A stretch of 64,000 bases of DNA from Phytohabitans houttuyneae (GCF_011764425.1 NZ_BLPF01000002.1:2577587-2641586); one strand, 5' to 3'. Positions 17,873-27,518 are shown, counted from the stretch's first letter. Made by a program: numbers and translations. Notes: a model not told the origin generated them from the sequence alone.

Positions 17873-18535
17873 CTAGCGGCGCGGCCAGCGGGCCAGCTGC
17901 CGGCGCACCTGCGCGGTCTGGTCCGGCGTGAGGCCGTAGAAGGCGAACCGCCGGTCGTCGAGCCGGTCCAGGTAGGCGCCGACGTCCAGGATGTCCTCCT
18001 GGTCCAGGCCCGGGTCCTGGCGCCGGGCCAGGGCGAGCAGCCGCTCGACCGGATAGCGGTCCAGGGCGGCGGCGACGTCGATGTAGTCGCGGACCTCGCG
18101 CCGGTTGACCAGGGCGGCGACTTTGGTGGCGACGAGGTCGTCGAGGTGCATCCCGGGGCCGACCTCCATGACGACCGGGCTGCGGCGCCGGTCCAGGCGG
18201 GACAGGCTGAGCCGGACCGTCCGCCGCCCGTCGCCGACGACGAACTCCTTCTGGTCGGCGGTGAAGCCGGCGAACAGGGAGCCGAGGTCGCCGTCGCCGT
18301 CCTCGTCCACCACGGTGTACCCCGCGGCGCGCAGTGCGGCCCGCACGCCGCCGGCGGCCGCGGCGGCGGCGCCCCCGACCGTGCTGAACAGGTCGACGTC
18401 CTCGGTGGGCCGGTGGACCAGGCCCCGCAGCACCCAGGCGAGCCCGCCGCCGAGGACGAAGCCGTACCGCCGGGCGACGGCGAGCGCGACCCGGGCGACG
18501 TCGAGGTGGAACGGGTCGGGCTCGTCCGAGGTCAT
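17873..18535 (-). CDS. AbiEii-like nucleotidyltransferase (possible toxin)
   Basis: A 220-residue protein of the nucleotidyltransferase family seen in AbiEii/AbiGii toxins. Near the N-terminus it has the fold-specific GGGLAWVL (GG motif) followed by RPTEDVDLFS, with the two metal-binding aspartates of the DxD motif. A LDDLVATKVAALVNRREVRDYIDV block fits the family C-terminal helical part. It overlaps the upstream small gene by 4 bases (ATGA), so the two are coupled. Known AbiEii toxins work with an AbiEi antitoxin; here the partner is a different small protein, so the toxin function is inference. Confidence 0.8.
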   Translation of the reverse strand: MTSDEPDPFHLDVARVALAVARRYGFVLGGGLAWVLRGLVHRPTEDVDLFSTVGGAAAAAAGGVRAALRAAGYTVVDEDGDGDLGSLFAGFTADQKEFVVGDGRRTVRLSLSRLDRRRSPVVMEVGPGMHLDDLVATKVAALVNRREVRDYIDVAAALDRYPVERLLALARRQDPGLDQEDILDVGAYLDRLDDRRFAFYGLTPDQTAQVRRQLARWPRR

Positions 18536-18873
18536 GCCGCGGAACGAAGGCGCGCGTGCCGGGCCTCCCACGCCTGCCGCACCGGCCGGGGCAGGTTGAG
18601 CCGCGACCAGACGCGGGCCAGCACCCGGCCGTTGATCCAGCGCCGCAGCTCGTCGCGGCGGATCGCCTCGCGGAGCACGTTTTCGTACATCCACAGCAGC
18701 AGGTCGGGGTCGTCGAGGTCGAAGCGCCGGTTGGGGCTCCACATCAGGCGCTGGGGGAGCTCCACCACGCCGTGCTCCGGGCCGACCAGCTCGTCGAGGC
18801 TGTCGATGACCAGCACAGGCCTGTTGGGCCGCGCCAGGTGGACGACGCGGCCGGTGCTGGGGCCACCCGCCAT
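18532..18873 (-). CDS. Small hypothetical protein coupled to the AbiEii-like gene
   Basis: A 113-residue acidic-to-basic protein with no membrane segment. The N-terminal half contains RPVLVIDSLDELVGPEHG and a LPQRLMWSPN...FDLDDPD stretch; the C-terminal half is helical and arginine-rich. It does not show the winged-helix domain expected of an AbiEi antitoxin. Its stop overlaps the start of the nucleotidyltransferase by 4 bases, so it may be an antitoxin or cofactor. The function is not recognised. Confidence 0.65.
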   Translation of the reverse strand: MAGGPSTGRVVHLARPNRPVLVIDSLDELVGPEHGVVELPQRLMWSPNRRFDLDDPDLLLWMYENVLREAIRRDELRRWINGRVLARVWSRLNLPRPVRQAWEARHARLRSAA

Positions 18874-18893
18874 GGCCCCAGCTTACCGGCAGG

Positions 18894-19681
18894 TCAGCTC
18901 GTGGTGTCGCGGTTGTACAGCGCCTTCGCCCACCAGAAGCAGACCGCGGTGATGGCGGCGCACCAGGCGACGGCGGCGATGGCGTGGTGGCCGACGCCGG
19001 TGCCGAGCAGCAGGCCGCGCAGCGTCTCCATGATCGGCGTGAAGGGCTGGTACTCGGCGAACCAGCGCACCGCGGTCGGCATCGACTCGGTGGGCACGAA
19101 GCCGCTGCCCAGGAAGGGCAGGAGCACCAGCGGCATGGGCAGGTTGCTGGCCGTCTCGGGGCTGTCGGCGACCAGGCCGAGCGCGACGGACAGCCAGGTG
19201 AGCGCGAAGGCGGTCATGGCCAGTACCCCCGCCGCGGCGGCCCATTCGACCGCGCCGGCGTCGGGCCGGAAGCCGACGAGCAGGGCGACGCCGACGACGA
19301 CGGCCAGCCCGAGCATCGTCTGGACGACGGCGCCGAGCACGTGGCCGGTCAGCACCGACGGGCGGAAGATCGCCATGGTGCGGAAGCGGGCGACGATGCC
19401 CTCGCTCATGTCCATGGCGACCGACAGGGCGGTGCCCTGCGCGGTGCCGGCGATGGCCATGAGCAGGATGCCGGGGACGACGTAGTTGGCGTAGGCCGCG
19501 CGGCCGCCCGACGGTCCGCCGAGGCCGTTGCCGAGGGTGCCGCCGAACACGTACACGAACAGCAGCAGGAAGATGACCGGCATGCCGATCAACATGAACG
19601 TGAGGGACGGGTAGCGGCGCATCCGCAGCAGGTTGCGCCGGAGCATCGTGCCGGAGTCGCGGACGGCCAGGGCGAGGGTGG

Positions 19682-19685
<4 letters not shown>
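18894..19685 (-). CDS. ABC-2 type drug-export permease, DrrB-like
   Basis: A 263-residue integral membrane protein with about six hydrophobic segments. It has the ABC2 features VAMDMSEGIVARFRTMAI before the central helices and GFVPTESMPTAVRWFAEYQP in the last loop, both typical of daunorubicin-resistance DrrB proteins. The ATG at 19685 overlaps the stop of the ATPase gene by 4 bases. With that ATPase it should export a hydrophobic compound. It is the last gene of the RHH-DUF4097-DrrA-DrrB operon. Confidence 0.92.
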
Positions 19686-20638
<953 letters not shown>

Positions 20639-20669
20639 GGGAGTCCTCACTTCCGTGACGGAGGGATGG

Positions 20670-21515
20670 TCAGGCGGCGCGGCGGATCAGGATGTCGCCG
20701 TAGTTGGAGCTCGCCCGGACCTCGACCGTGTCGTCGTCCTGGGCCGGGCCGTCGGCCGCCTCCAGGGCGTTGTGCACCCGGCCGTGGCGGGAGCTGAGCT
20801 CGAGCCAGGCGGCGGTGCCGCGGCGGACGCCGATCTCGATGCCGCCGTAGGAGGTCTGCACCTCCACGGCCCCGCGCACGATCTCGCCGATCCGGACGCT
20901 GCCGTGGTTGCTGCGCGCGGTGACCGAGGCCAGCGCCCGTTCGACGGTGACGTCGCCGTACGCCGTCCGGGCCCGGACGTCCCCGGTGCTGCTGCCGATC
21001 CAGCAGTCGCCGGACGAGTTCTTGATCTCGGTAGTGCCGTCGACCTCGCGGATGCGCACCTTGCCGGACGAGCTGGTGACCCGCACCGGACCCTCGGCCC
21101 GCTCGACCACGATCTCGCCGTGGCTGCTGTCGATCTCCAGCGGCCCGGTCCGGTCGATCCGGACCGTGCCGCCGGTCTTGAACCGGCACTCGCCGAGCCG
21201 CCCCTCGCAGCGGAACGTCGCCCAGGACGACTCCGCCTGCACCGCCGATCCGGACGGCACCTCGACAAGGATGTCGACCGACGGTCCCGGGCCGGGGCCG
21301 AAGCGGCGCCAGCTCTTGGGCGACCGGACCAGCAGCCGGCCCGCCGCGAACTCGACGGTGGTCTGCTCGGCCAGGCTCACGTCGGACCTGCTCGACGCAT
21401 TGCGGGGACGGACCTGCACCACGGTGTCGGTGCGGTCGGTGGCGGCGATCCACGCGTCGCCGACCGGCAGCTCGATCTGGACGGCAATCGGCTCCGGCGT
21501 GTCGAAAACAGGCAT
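20670..21515 (-). CDS. DUF4097-family beta-strand repeat protein
   Basis: A 281-residue cytoplasmic protein built from short beta-strand repeats of the type SSHGEIVVERAEGPVRVTS, SSGKVRIREV and SYGGIEIGVRRG, which should form a right-handed beta-helix. This is DUF4097, often encoded next to ABC exporters or bactofilin-like adhesin genes. GGGAGA precedes the ATG. It lies between the RHH regulator and the ABC ATPase in one operon. Its function is unknown; envelope-stress sensing or a scaffold role is often suggested. Confidence 0.82.
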   Translation of the reverse strand: MPVFDTPEPIAVQIELPVGDAWIAATDRTDTVVQVRPRNASSRSDVSLAEQTTVEFAAGRLLVRSPKSWRRFGPGPGPSVDILVEVPSGSAVQAESSWATFRCEGRLGECRFKTGGTVRIDRTGPLEIDSSHGEIVVERAEGPVRVTSSSGKVRIREVDGTTEIKNSSGDCWIGSSTGDVRARTAYGDVTVERALASVTARSNHGSVRIGEIVRGAVEVQTSYGGIEIGVRRGTAAWLELSSRHGRVHNALEAADGPAQDDDTVEVRASSNYGDILIRRAA

Positions 21516-21579
21516 GGTGGTCTCCCGAGAGGTACCCGATGGATGTCGTTGCTGGTCAGGGGGTGGGGCGGCGGGGCGG

Positions 21580-22098
21580 CTAGCGGGCCCAGCCGGTGAA
21601 GTGCTGGCCGGAGGTCGGCTCGGCGCGGCGCGGCGGCCGGCGCTGCGGGTCGCCGGCCTCGACCGCCGCGGCGGCGGCCCGGACGAGCCAGGCGTTGACC
21701 GACAGCCCCGCCCGGCCGGCGGCCTGCTCGATGCTCGCCTTCAGGTGGTCGGGCAGCCGCAGGTTGATCCGCGACGTGGCGCCGTCGTCACCCTCGGGCG
21801 CGGCCACCGGTGCCGGCGGCGCGGCCGGCACGGCGGGCGGCTCGTCGTCGCCCGGGCCGGGGAGTGTCACCACGAAGGTGGGCTCCCGCCCGCGCAGCTG
21901 CACGTGAACCGACCCCGGGGCGAGCTCGCGGGTGATCTCGTCGGCCGCGTCGGACAGCGCGTCGAGCAGCGTCAGCCGGGTCGCCGCCTCCAGCTGCGTG
22001 ACAAGGCGCTCGGCCAGCGCCCGGCCCTCGGAGTCGGCGCCCTCGGCGGCCACCGCGAACTCGGTGCGCAGCTGTTCGATGTACGGCCTCAAGTCCAT
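21580..22098 (-). CDS. Ribbon-helix-helix domain protein, probable autoregulator of the exporter operon
   Basis: A 172-residue protein. The N-terminal ~80 residues are helical and acidic, a proline/alanine linker follows, and the segment INLRLPDHLKASIEQAAGRA plus GLSVNAWLVRAAAAAVEAG is a classic Arc/HicB-type ribbon-helix-helix DNA-binding domain. It is the first gene of a four-gene operon (DUF4097, DrrA, DrrB). Three 10-bp palindromes cover its start codon and promoter, so autorepression is likely. The start at 22098 has no Shine-Dalgarno, which agrees with a leaderless mRNA. Confidence 0.82.
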   Translation of the reverse strand: MDLRPYIEQLRTEFAVAAEGADSEGRALAERLVTQLEAATRLTLLDALSDAADEITRELAPGSVHVQLRGREPTFVVTLPGPGDDEPPAVPAAPPAPVAAPEGDDGATSRINLRLPDHLKASIEQAAGRAGLSVNAWLVRAAAAAVEAGDPQRRPPRRAEPTSGQHFTGWAR

Positions 22099-22133
22099 GG
22101 CACCATGATGGCACCATCATGGCGCCATGACAA
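22097..22133 (-). promoter_or_regulatory. Leaderless promoter with three 11-bp-spaced palindromic operators
   Basis: ATGGCACCAT (22097-22106), ATGGCACCAT (22108-22117) and ATGGCGCCAT (22119-22128) share the form ATGGCRCCAT and repeat every 11 bases, one helical turn. On the minus strand a -35 TTGTCA (22133-22128) and a -10 CATCAT (22110-22105) are separated by 17 bases, and the start codon follows the -10 by 6 bases, so transcription should begin at or beside the ATG. The operators cover the spacer, the -10 and the start. Tandem short palindromes suit cooperative binding by RHH dimers. Confidence 0.75.
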
Positions 22134-22165
22134 CACCGATCTGGCTCACATGTGTGCCACGGCGC

Positions 22166-23362
22166 TCATCGCCAGCGCAGCCGCTCCCGGAGCAGGTCGA
22201 TCTCGGCGGGGTTGGCGGCCAGCGCGAGCGCCCGCTCGTCGGCCGCGCGGGCGGCGTCCGGGTCGCCGGTGGCGCGCAGCAGCTCGCCGCGGGTGGCGTG
22301 GTACAGGTGGTAGCCGTCGAGGGCGTCCTCGAGCTGGTCCAGCTCGGCCAGCGCGGCGGCGGGGCCGTCGGCGTAGCGCAGGGCGACCGCGCGGTGCAGG
22401 CGGGTGACCGGCGACGGCTGTACGCACAGCAGGATCGTGTAGAGCACGAGGATCTGCGGCCAGTCCGTGTCCTCCCACCGCGCCGCCTCGGCGTGACAGG
22501 CGACGATCGCGGCCTGCAGCTGGTACGGGCCGGGACGGCGGTGCGCCGCCGCGCGGGCGATGAGGGCGCCGGCCTCCTCGATCGCGTCCCGGTCCCAGCG
22601 GCCGCGGTCCTGCGCGGGCAGCGGGATGATGCGCCCCTCCGCGTCGAAGCGCGCGGCGGCGCGCGCCTGGTGCAGGCGGATGAGCGCGAGCAGCCCCATG
22701 ACCTCGGGCTCGGTCGGCATCAGCCGGTGCAGCAGGTCGGCCAGGAACTCGGCGTCGTCGGCCAGGTCGCGGTCGTGCGAGGCGGTACCGGCGGTGGTCA
22801 GGTAGCCCTCGTTGAACAGCAGGTAGATGACCGCGAGGACCTCGGAGAGCCGCCCGGCGAGCTCGTCCGGGTCCGGGATGCGGTACGGGATGCCGGCCTC
22901 GCTGATCTTGCGTTTGGCGCGGGTGATCCGCTGCCCGACGGTCGCCTCGGTGACCAGGAAGGCGCGCGCCACCTGCGCGGTGGTGAGGCCGCAGACGGCG
23001 CGCAGGGTGAGCGCGATCTGCCCGGTGCGGGGCAGGGCCGGGTGGCAGCAGGTGAACAGCAGCCGCAGCCGGTCGTCCGGCTCGGGCTGGGCGGGCCAGT
23101 GCAGCAGGGCGAGCTTCGTGCGGTACCGGGCCCGCCGCTTGAGCAGGTCCAGACCGCGGCGGCGGGCCACGGTGAACAGCCACGCGTCCGGCCGCTCGGG
23201 GATGCCCTCGACCGGCCAGTGGGTGAGCGCCGCCTCGACGGCGTCCTGCACGAGGTCCTCGGCGGTGGCGAAGTCGCCGGTCAGGCCGACGAGGGCGGCC
23301 GCGAGCCGGCCCGCGTGGTCGCGTACCGCGCGGGCCAGCTCGACCTCGGTGGCTGTCGTCAC
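22166..23362 (-). CDS. ECF42-type RNA polymerase sigma factor (second copy)
   Basis: A 398-residue ECF42 sigma factor from a GTG start overlapping the YCII stop by 4 bases. Region 2 has TAEDLVQDAVEAALTHWP and WLFTVARRRGLDLLKR; region 4 has LTTAQVARAFLVTEATVGQR; the long C-terminal extension contains [20 protein letters not shown], the family hallmark. It differs enough from the copy at 11.4 kb (for example in regions 2 and 4) to be a paralogue rather than a recent duplicate. It is cotranscribed with YCII and VOC genes. Confidence 0.92.
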   Translation of the reverse strand: MTTATEVELARAVRDHAGRLAAALVGLTGDFATAEDLVQDAVEAALTHWPVEGIPERPDAWLFTVARRRGLDLLKRRARYRTKLALLHWPAQPEPDDRLRLLFTCCHPALPRTGQIALTLRAVCGLTTAQVARAFLVTEATVGQRITRAKRKISEAGIPYRIPDPDELAGRLSEVLAVIYLLFNEGYLTTAGTASHDRDLADDAEFLADLLHRLMPTEPEVMGLLALIRLHQARAAARFDAEGRIIPLPAQDRGRWDRDAIEEAGALIARAAAHRRPGPYQLQAAIVACHAEAARWEDTDWPQILVLYTILLCVQPSPVTRLHRAVALRYADGPAAALAELDQLEDALDGYHLYHATRGELLRATGDPDAARAADERALALAANPAEIDLLRERLRWR

Positions 23363-23703
23363 GTGGAGGCGATCGGGCGGATCTCCACGAGCGGGCAGCC
23401 GGGCCAGCTGCGGGCCAGCCGCAGCGCCGCGTCGAGGTCGTCGACGTCGACCTCGGCGATGCCGCTGACCACCTCCTTGCCTTCCACGAACGGGCCGTCG
23501 GTCACCACCGGCTCGCCGCCGCCGAGCCGCATGGTCGTGGCGGTCTCCGGCGGCATCAGGTGCACGTGACGGGTGATCTGCTCGCGGTTGTCGGCGAACC
23601 ACTGGCCGACGCGGGCGTAGGCGCGCTCCCGCTCGGCGTCGTCCATCGCGGCCAGGTCGGCGGCGAACTGTTCGGTCTCGGCGAACATCAGCACGTACTT
23701 CAT
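23359..23703 (-). CDS. YCII/DGPF-family protein (second copy)
   Basis: A 114-residue YCII-domain protein with the signature VVTDGPFVEGKEVVSG. The start MKYVLMFAETEQ is standard for the family and has GGAGG upstream. It overlaps the downstream ECF42 gene by 4 bases and follows a VOC-family gene by 13 bases. It is probably a regulatory or sensory partner of the sigma factor, as suggested for the family. Confidence 0.92.
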   Translation of the reverse strand: MKYVLMFAETEQFAADLAAMDDAERERAYARVGQWFADNREQITRHVHLMPPETATTMRLGGGEPVVTDGPFVEGKEVVSGIAEVDVDDLDAALRLARSWPGCPLVEIRPIAST

Positions 23704-23716
23704 CGCGATCCTCCGG

Positions 23717-24187
23717 TCATCCCATCCACTGGCTCAGGCGGCGCTCCAGCTCCCGCGCGTCCACGTCCTCGACGTGGGAGGCGACGGTCCAGCCGTGCCC
23801 GAACGGGTCGATGACGAACGCGTCCCGATCACCGTAGAACTGGTCCACCGGCTCCCGCTCGAGGGTCGCGCCGAGCGCGACGGCGTGCGCGACGGTGGCG
23901 TCGACGTCCTCGACGTAGATGAACTGGAAGACCGGCGTCCCGGGCAGCCCGCCCGGCGGCGGCGGGGTGGTGCCCGGGTGCGGGTCCTCGACGATCAGCA
24001 CCGAGTCGCCGATCACGATCTCGGCGTGCGCGACCGTGCCGTCCGGGCCGGGAAACCGCATCCGCTCGGTCGCGCCGAACACCTCGGCGTAGAAGTCGAT
24101 GGCCTTGGCCGCTCCCGCCACGATCAGGCACGGTGTGATCCGGCGGTAGTCGTCCGGAATCGGGTGGGGCTTGGTCTGCTCTGGCAT
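23717..24187 (-). CDS. VOC-superfamily (PhnB/glyoxalase-like) protein
   Basis: A 156-residue protein of the vicinal-oxygen-chelate fold, PhnB-like subgroup. Seen: RITPCLIVAGAAKAIDFYAEVFGATE, the AHAEIVIGDSVLIVED strand pair and DPFGHGWTVASHVED at the C-terminus. It may bind a metal and act on a small molecule or bind a drug. It heads the VOC-YCII-ECF42 operon, so it is a candidate member of the same regulatory module. Confidence 0.88.
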   Translation of the reverse strand: MPEQTKPHPIPDDYRRITPCLIVAGAAKAIDFYAEVFGATERMRFPGPDGTVAHAEIVIGDSVLIVEDPHPGTTPPPPGGLPGTPVFQFIYVEDVDATVAHAVALGATLEREPVDQFYGDRDAFVIDPFGHGWTVASHVEDVDARELERRLSQWMG

Positions 24188-24285
24188 GCGGGTCGTCTCC
24201 TCATCGGTCGGTTGCTCACCACTGAGACGACCGGCGACCCGCCGGATCCGACAGCGGCGCGAGATTTTTCTGGGAGCATCGCCGG

Positions 24286-24486
24286 GTGGATACCGAGGCC
24301 GTGTTCAACGACGACTACCTGTACTTCTACGCCGAACGGCTGGACGCCGCGCACCCGGCGGGTGCTCGGCGAGGTCGCCAAGGCGCTCCGGCCGGCGCCG
24401 GATTCGGCGACGTGCGCGGGTACGGCGACGGCGGCGCCCCACTGACGATGGAGAGCCGCCGCATGGTCGTGACCGGCAGCCGGTAG
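24286..24486 (+). pseudogene. Remnant of a SAM-dependent methyltransferase gene
   Basis: The frame from GTG 24286 begins EAVFNDDYLYFYAERLD, typical of the N-terminus of a class I methyltransferase family, and ends ESRRMVVTGSR, typical of its C-terminus. Between them, in another frame, is RRVLGEVAKALRP, the post-core 'L..RVLRPGG' segment. The expected SAM-binding core (~150 residues) is absent. The piece is therefore an internally deleted and frameshifted gene, not a functional small protein. Confidence 0.55.
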
Positions 24487-24536
24487 GGCGGCGTGCCGGG
24501 TCGCGCGGGGCGACCCGGCACGCGCATGCCCGCCGC

Positions 24537-27518
24537 TCAGGTGAGCGGTTCGATCCAGATGTTGCGGTACTGCACAGGGTTTCCGTGGTCCTGCAGCCGG
24601 ATCGACCCGGTGGCCGGGCCCTCCGGGATGCTGCCGCCGGTCGGCCCGGTGATGGCCACGCCGTCGTGTACCAGCGTGCCGTTCCAGACCATCGTCACCC
24701 GGGCGTTCTCCGTCTTGGTGCCGTCGGCGGCGTAGCGGGGCGCCCGGTACTCGATGTCGTAGGTCTGCCAGGTCTCGGGCGGCGTCGACGCGTTCACGTC
24801 CGGCGGCTTCTGCAGGTAGATCGCGCCGGCCTCGTTGTTGTCCAGCGTCGGGTCGCCGTACGAGTCCAGGACCTGGATCTCGTACCGCTCCTGCAGGTAG
24901 ACGCCGCTGTTGCCGCGGTTCTGCCCGGTGACGTCCGGCGGCAGCAGCGGCACCTTGAACTCGACGTGCAGCTTGAAGTCGCCGAACGCCTGCTTGGTGC
25001 GCAGGTCGCCGTTGCGGACCTGCATGACGCCGCCGGGCAGGCGCGCCCACGAGGCCATGCGCCCGTCGGTGTGCTGCCACTCCGACAGGTCGCCGCCGTC
25101 GAAGAGGGTTATCCGGCCGGCGGGCTGGCGCACCGAGATCAGGTCGAGGTTGACGTGGCCGGTGTCGGTGGCGTCCACCCGGTACTGGATGGCGTTCACG
25201 CCGCGGCGCAGCGTCAACCGCTCGGTCTTGGTGGCCCACTCGTCCCACGTGACCGTGCTGGGCAGGACGGTCTGGCGGACCTTGCGGCCGTTGACGTACA
25301 CGCTGACGGTCTTGTCGCCCGAGAACGGGTTGGGCCCGTTGCTGTACCGCAGCCCCACCTCGTACTCGCCGGCCTTGGTCACGTCGGCGTGGATGGTGGT
25401 GGAGGCGTTCAGCGCGCCGTACCCGTCGACGAAGCCGACGCCGGAGTAGCCGCGGTGGTCGGTGTTGAGCCCGGCGCCGCCCTCGCGGTGGCCCTCCTCG
25501 GCCTCGTAGAAGACGCGGTCCGGCTGCGGTCCGGGGATCTCGTTGAGCGTGTACCAGGCCTCGGTGCTCCACAGCTCCGCACCGTTGGCCGCGGTGAACG
25601 GTCGCGGCGAGCGCAGGTGCACGACCCGGTCGCGCTTGAGCCCGTCGACGGTGAGGGTGACGGTGCGGCGGTCGGCGGAGACCGTCGCGCCGGTGACGGC
25701 GAGGCTCTCCTCGTCGACCTTCGGGCCGCCGTACGCCGGCGTCGGCGCGTACCGCCACTGGGACAGGCGGTAGGCCTGCGCGAGGTTCTCGACCGTGGCG
25801 GTGGACAGCGGCCGGGTGTACTCGATCTTGAAGCCGTCGCGGGTCGCGCTCATCGACCTCATGTCGAACGCGTTGACGTCGTTCGGGGTCAGCTTCTGCA
25901 GGCCGTACGACAGCTTGCCGGTCTGGCCCCAGTTGCCGCCCGCGCCGAGCCCTCCGATGTAGATCGACCCGTCCGGGCCGAGGCTCACCTCGTTGACGCC
26001 GGCCTCCAGGCCCTGCGTGTGCCGGAAGACCGCGCCCTGGTCCACGCCGTGCACCTTCTCCAGGTACGCCCGCTGCAGCCCGCCGTAGGTCACGTCGCCG
26101 ATCAGCAGCTGCCCGCGGAACGGCCCCTTCTTCAGCAGCACCGGAGTGCTGGGGGAGTTGGCGATGTCGTTCTGCGGCAGCCACAGCACCGGGCGGGTGA
26201 CCGGGCCGGCGTCGAACGGGCCGGCCGGGTTGGTGTAGTGGTTGAAGAACCGGTCCTGCTCGATCCGGACCAGCTTGGAGGCGGGTAGCCAGCCGCCCTG
26301 GTTGTCGGTGACGAGCAGCTCGCCCTCCGGGCCCCAGCCGATGCCGTTCGGGGTGCGCAGGCCGCCGGCGACGTAGCTGACCTTGCCGGTGCGGCGGTTG
26401 ACCACGATGCTCGTGCCGCGGTTCGGCGCGGGCTGCGGGTTGGTGGTGGCGCCGCCGAGGTCGATCGCGACGGAGAGGTTGAGGTAGAAGTTGCCGCCCT
26501 TGTAGAGCAGGCCGAACGCGAACTCGTGGAAGTTGCCGCCGAACGGCCAGGTGGCCACCGTGCGCCGCTCGTCGGCGACCTCGTCGCCGTCGGTGTCGCG
26601 CAGCTCCGTGAGCTCGTGCTTCTGCGACACGTACACGATGCCGTCGACGACCGCGACGCCCATCGGCTCCTTCAGCCCGCCGGCGATCTTCTTGTACGTG
26701 ACCTGGTCCGGGCTCGTCGCCGTGGTCACGCCGTCCAGGATGTACACCTCGCCGAGCAGTTCGTCGCTGCCGCCCCAGGTGCTGACGACCAGCCGGCCGT
26801 CGGCGGTCCAGGCCATCCCGGTCACCTGCGGCTCGAAGCCGGCCGGCCGCAGGTCGGTGAGCGTGTAGCCGGGGTGCACCGACTCCAGCGGGAGGCCGTC
26901 TCCCGGCGCGTCGGCGACGCCCTGGCACGCCTTGTACCCGGGTGCGGTCACGCGGACGACGCCGGCGTCCGTGCTCAGCACCGAGGTGGGCACGACCGTG
27001 AACCCGGCCGCGCCGGGCGGCTGCCACGACAGGGTCAGCTGCTGGCCGCCGCCGGCCTCGAAGTACTCCACGCGCAGCGCGTGGTACCCCTCGGTCAGCG
27101 TGACCGTGCCGTCCTTGGACGTGGCGCCGTGCAGCCCGTCGTGGTCGACCACGAGGGCGTCGTCGATGTACAGCCGGGACCCGTCGTCGCTGGTCAGCCG
27201 GAACGTGTAGGCGCCGCCGGCCGGGATGTCGATGTTGCCCAGCGCGTGGGTGAGGAAGTTGTCCTCGAAGCCGAAGTCGGCCGCGCTGGACCAGTCGATG
27301 ACCGGCATCAGCTTGTCGACGTTCGGCGTTTGCCCGGGCTTGAGCGTGCAGATCTGGCTGAGCGGCACCCGTACGTCGTAGGTGCGCAGGGTGACGCCGG
27401 GCTCCTGGGGCGGCGGGTCGGCGGCCCGGGCGGCCAGCGGCGGTGCGCCGGCGGCCAGCAGCGGGCCGAGCAAGGCGGCGCCGATGAGCGCGGCGGCGCG
27501 GCGGGGGCGAGGGGGCAT
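24537..27518 (-). CDS. Large secreted PA14 / beta-propeller / CBM / 3-keto-disaccharide hydrolase-domain protein
   Basis: A 993-residue exported protein; the ATG at 27518 has AGGAGG seven bases upstream and opens a signal peptide. Domains in order: PA14 (about 55-175, AYTFRLTSDDGSRLYIDD), a Glu/sorbosone-dehydrogenase-like propeller (about 210-580, GMAWTADGRLVVSTWG, SLGPDGSIYIGGLG), a CBM6-like carbohydrate module (about 670-800) and a DUF1080 3-keto-glycoside hydrolase domain (about 810-993, FDGGDLSEW, NSGVYLQERYEIQVLDSYG). Such proteins are known from Planctomycetes and Bacteroidetes glycan systems. It may bind glycans and act on 3-keto-sugars; no ketoglycoside dehydrogenase gene is adjacent. 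Confidence 0.85.
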   Translation of the reverse strand: MPPRPRRAAALIGAALLGPLLAAGAPPLAARAADPPPQEPGVTLRTYDVRVPLSQICTLKPGQTPNVDKLMPVIDWSSAADFGFEDNFLTHALGNIDIPAGGAYTFRLTSDDGSRLYIDDALVVDHDGLHGATSKDGTVTLTEGYHALRVEYFEAGGGQQLTLSWQPPGAAGFTVVPTSVLSTDAGVVRVTAPGYKACQGVADAPGDGLPLESVHPGYTLTDLRPAGFEPQVTGMAWTADGRLVVSTWGGSDELLGEVYILDGVTTATSPDQVTYKKIAGGLKEPMGVAVVDGIVYVSQKHELTELRDTDGDEVADERRTVATWPFGGNFHEFAFGLLYKGGNFYLNLSVAIDLGGATTNPQPAPNRGTSIVVNRRTGKVSYVAGGLRTPNGIGWGPEGELLVTDNQGGWLPASKLVRIEQDRFFNHYTNPAGPFDAGPVTRPVLWLPQNDIANSPSTPVLLKKGPFRGQLLIGDVTYGGLQRAYLEKVHGVDQGAVFRHTQGLEAGVNEVSLGPDGSIYIGGLGAGGNWGQTGKLSYGLQKLTPNDVNAFDMRSMSATRDGFKIEYTRPLSTATVENLAQAYRLSQWRYAPTPAYGGPKVDEESLAVTGATVSADRRTVTLTVDGLKRDRVVHLRSPRPFTAANGAELWSTEAWYTLNEIPGPQPDRVFYEAEEGHREGGAGLNTDHRGYSGVGFVDGYGALNASTTIHADVTKAGEYEVGLRYSNGPNPFSGDKTVSVYVNGRKVRQTVLPSTVTWDEWATKTERLTLRRGVNAIQYRVDATDTGHVNLDLISVRQPAGRITLFDGGDLSEWQHTDGRMASWARLPGGVMQVRNGDLRTKQAFGDFKLHVEFKVPLLPPDVTGQNRGNSGVYLQERYEIQVLDSYGDPTLDNNEAGAIYLQKPPDVNASTPPETWQTYDIEYRAPRYAADGTKTENARVTMVWNGTLVHDGVAITGPTGGSIPEGPATGSIRLQDHGNPVQYRNIWIEPLT

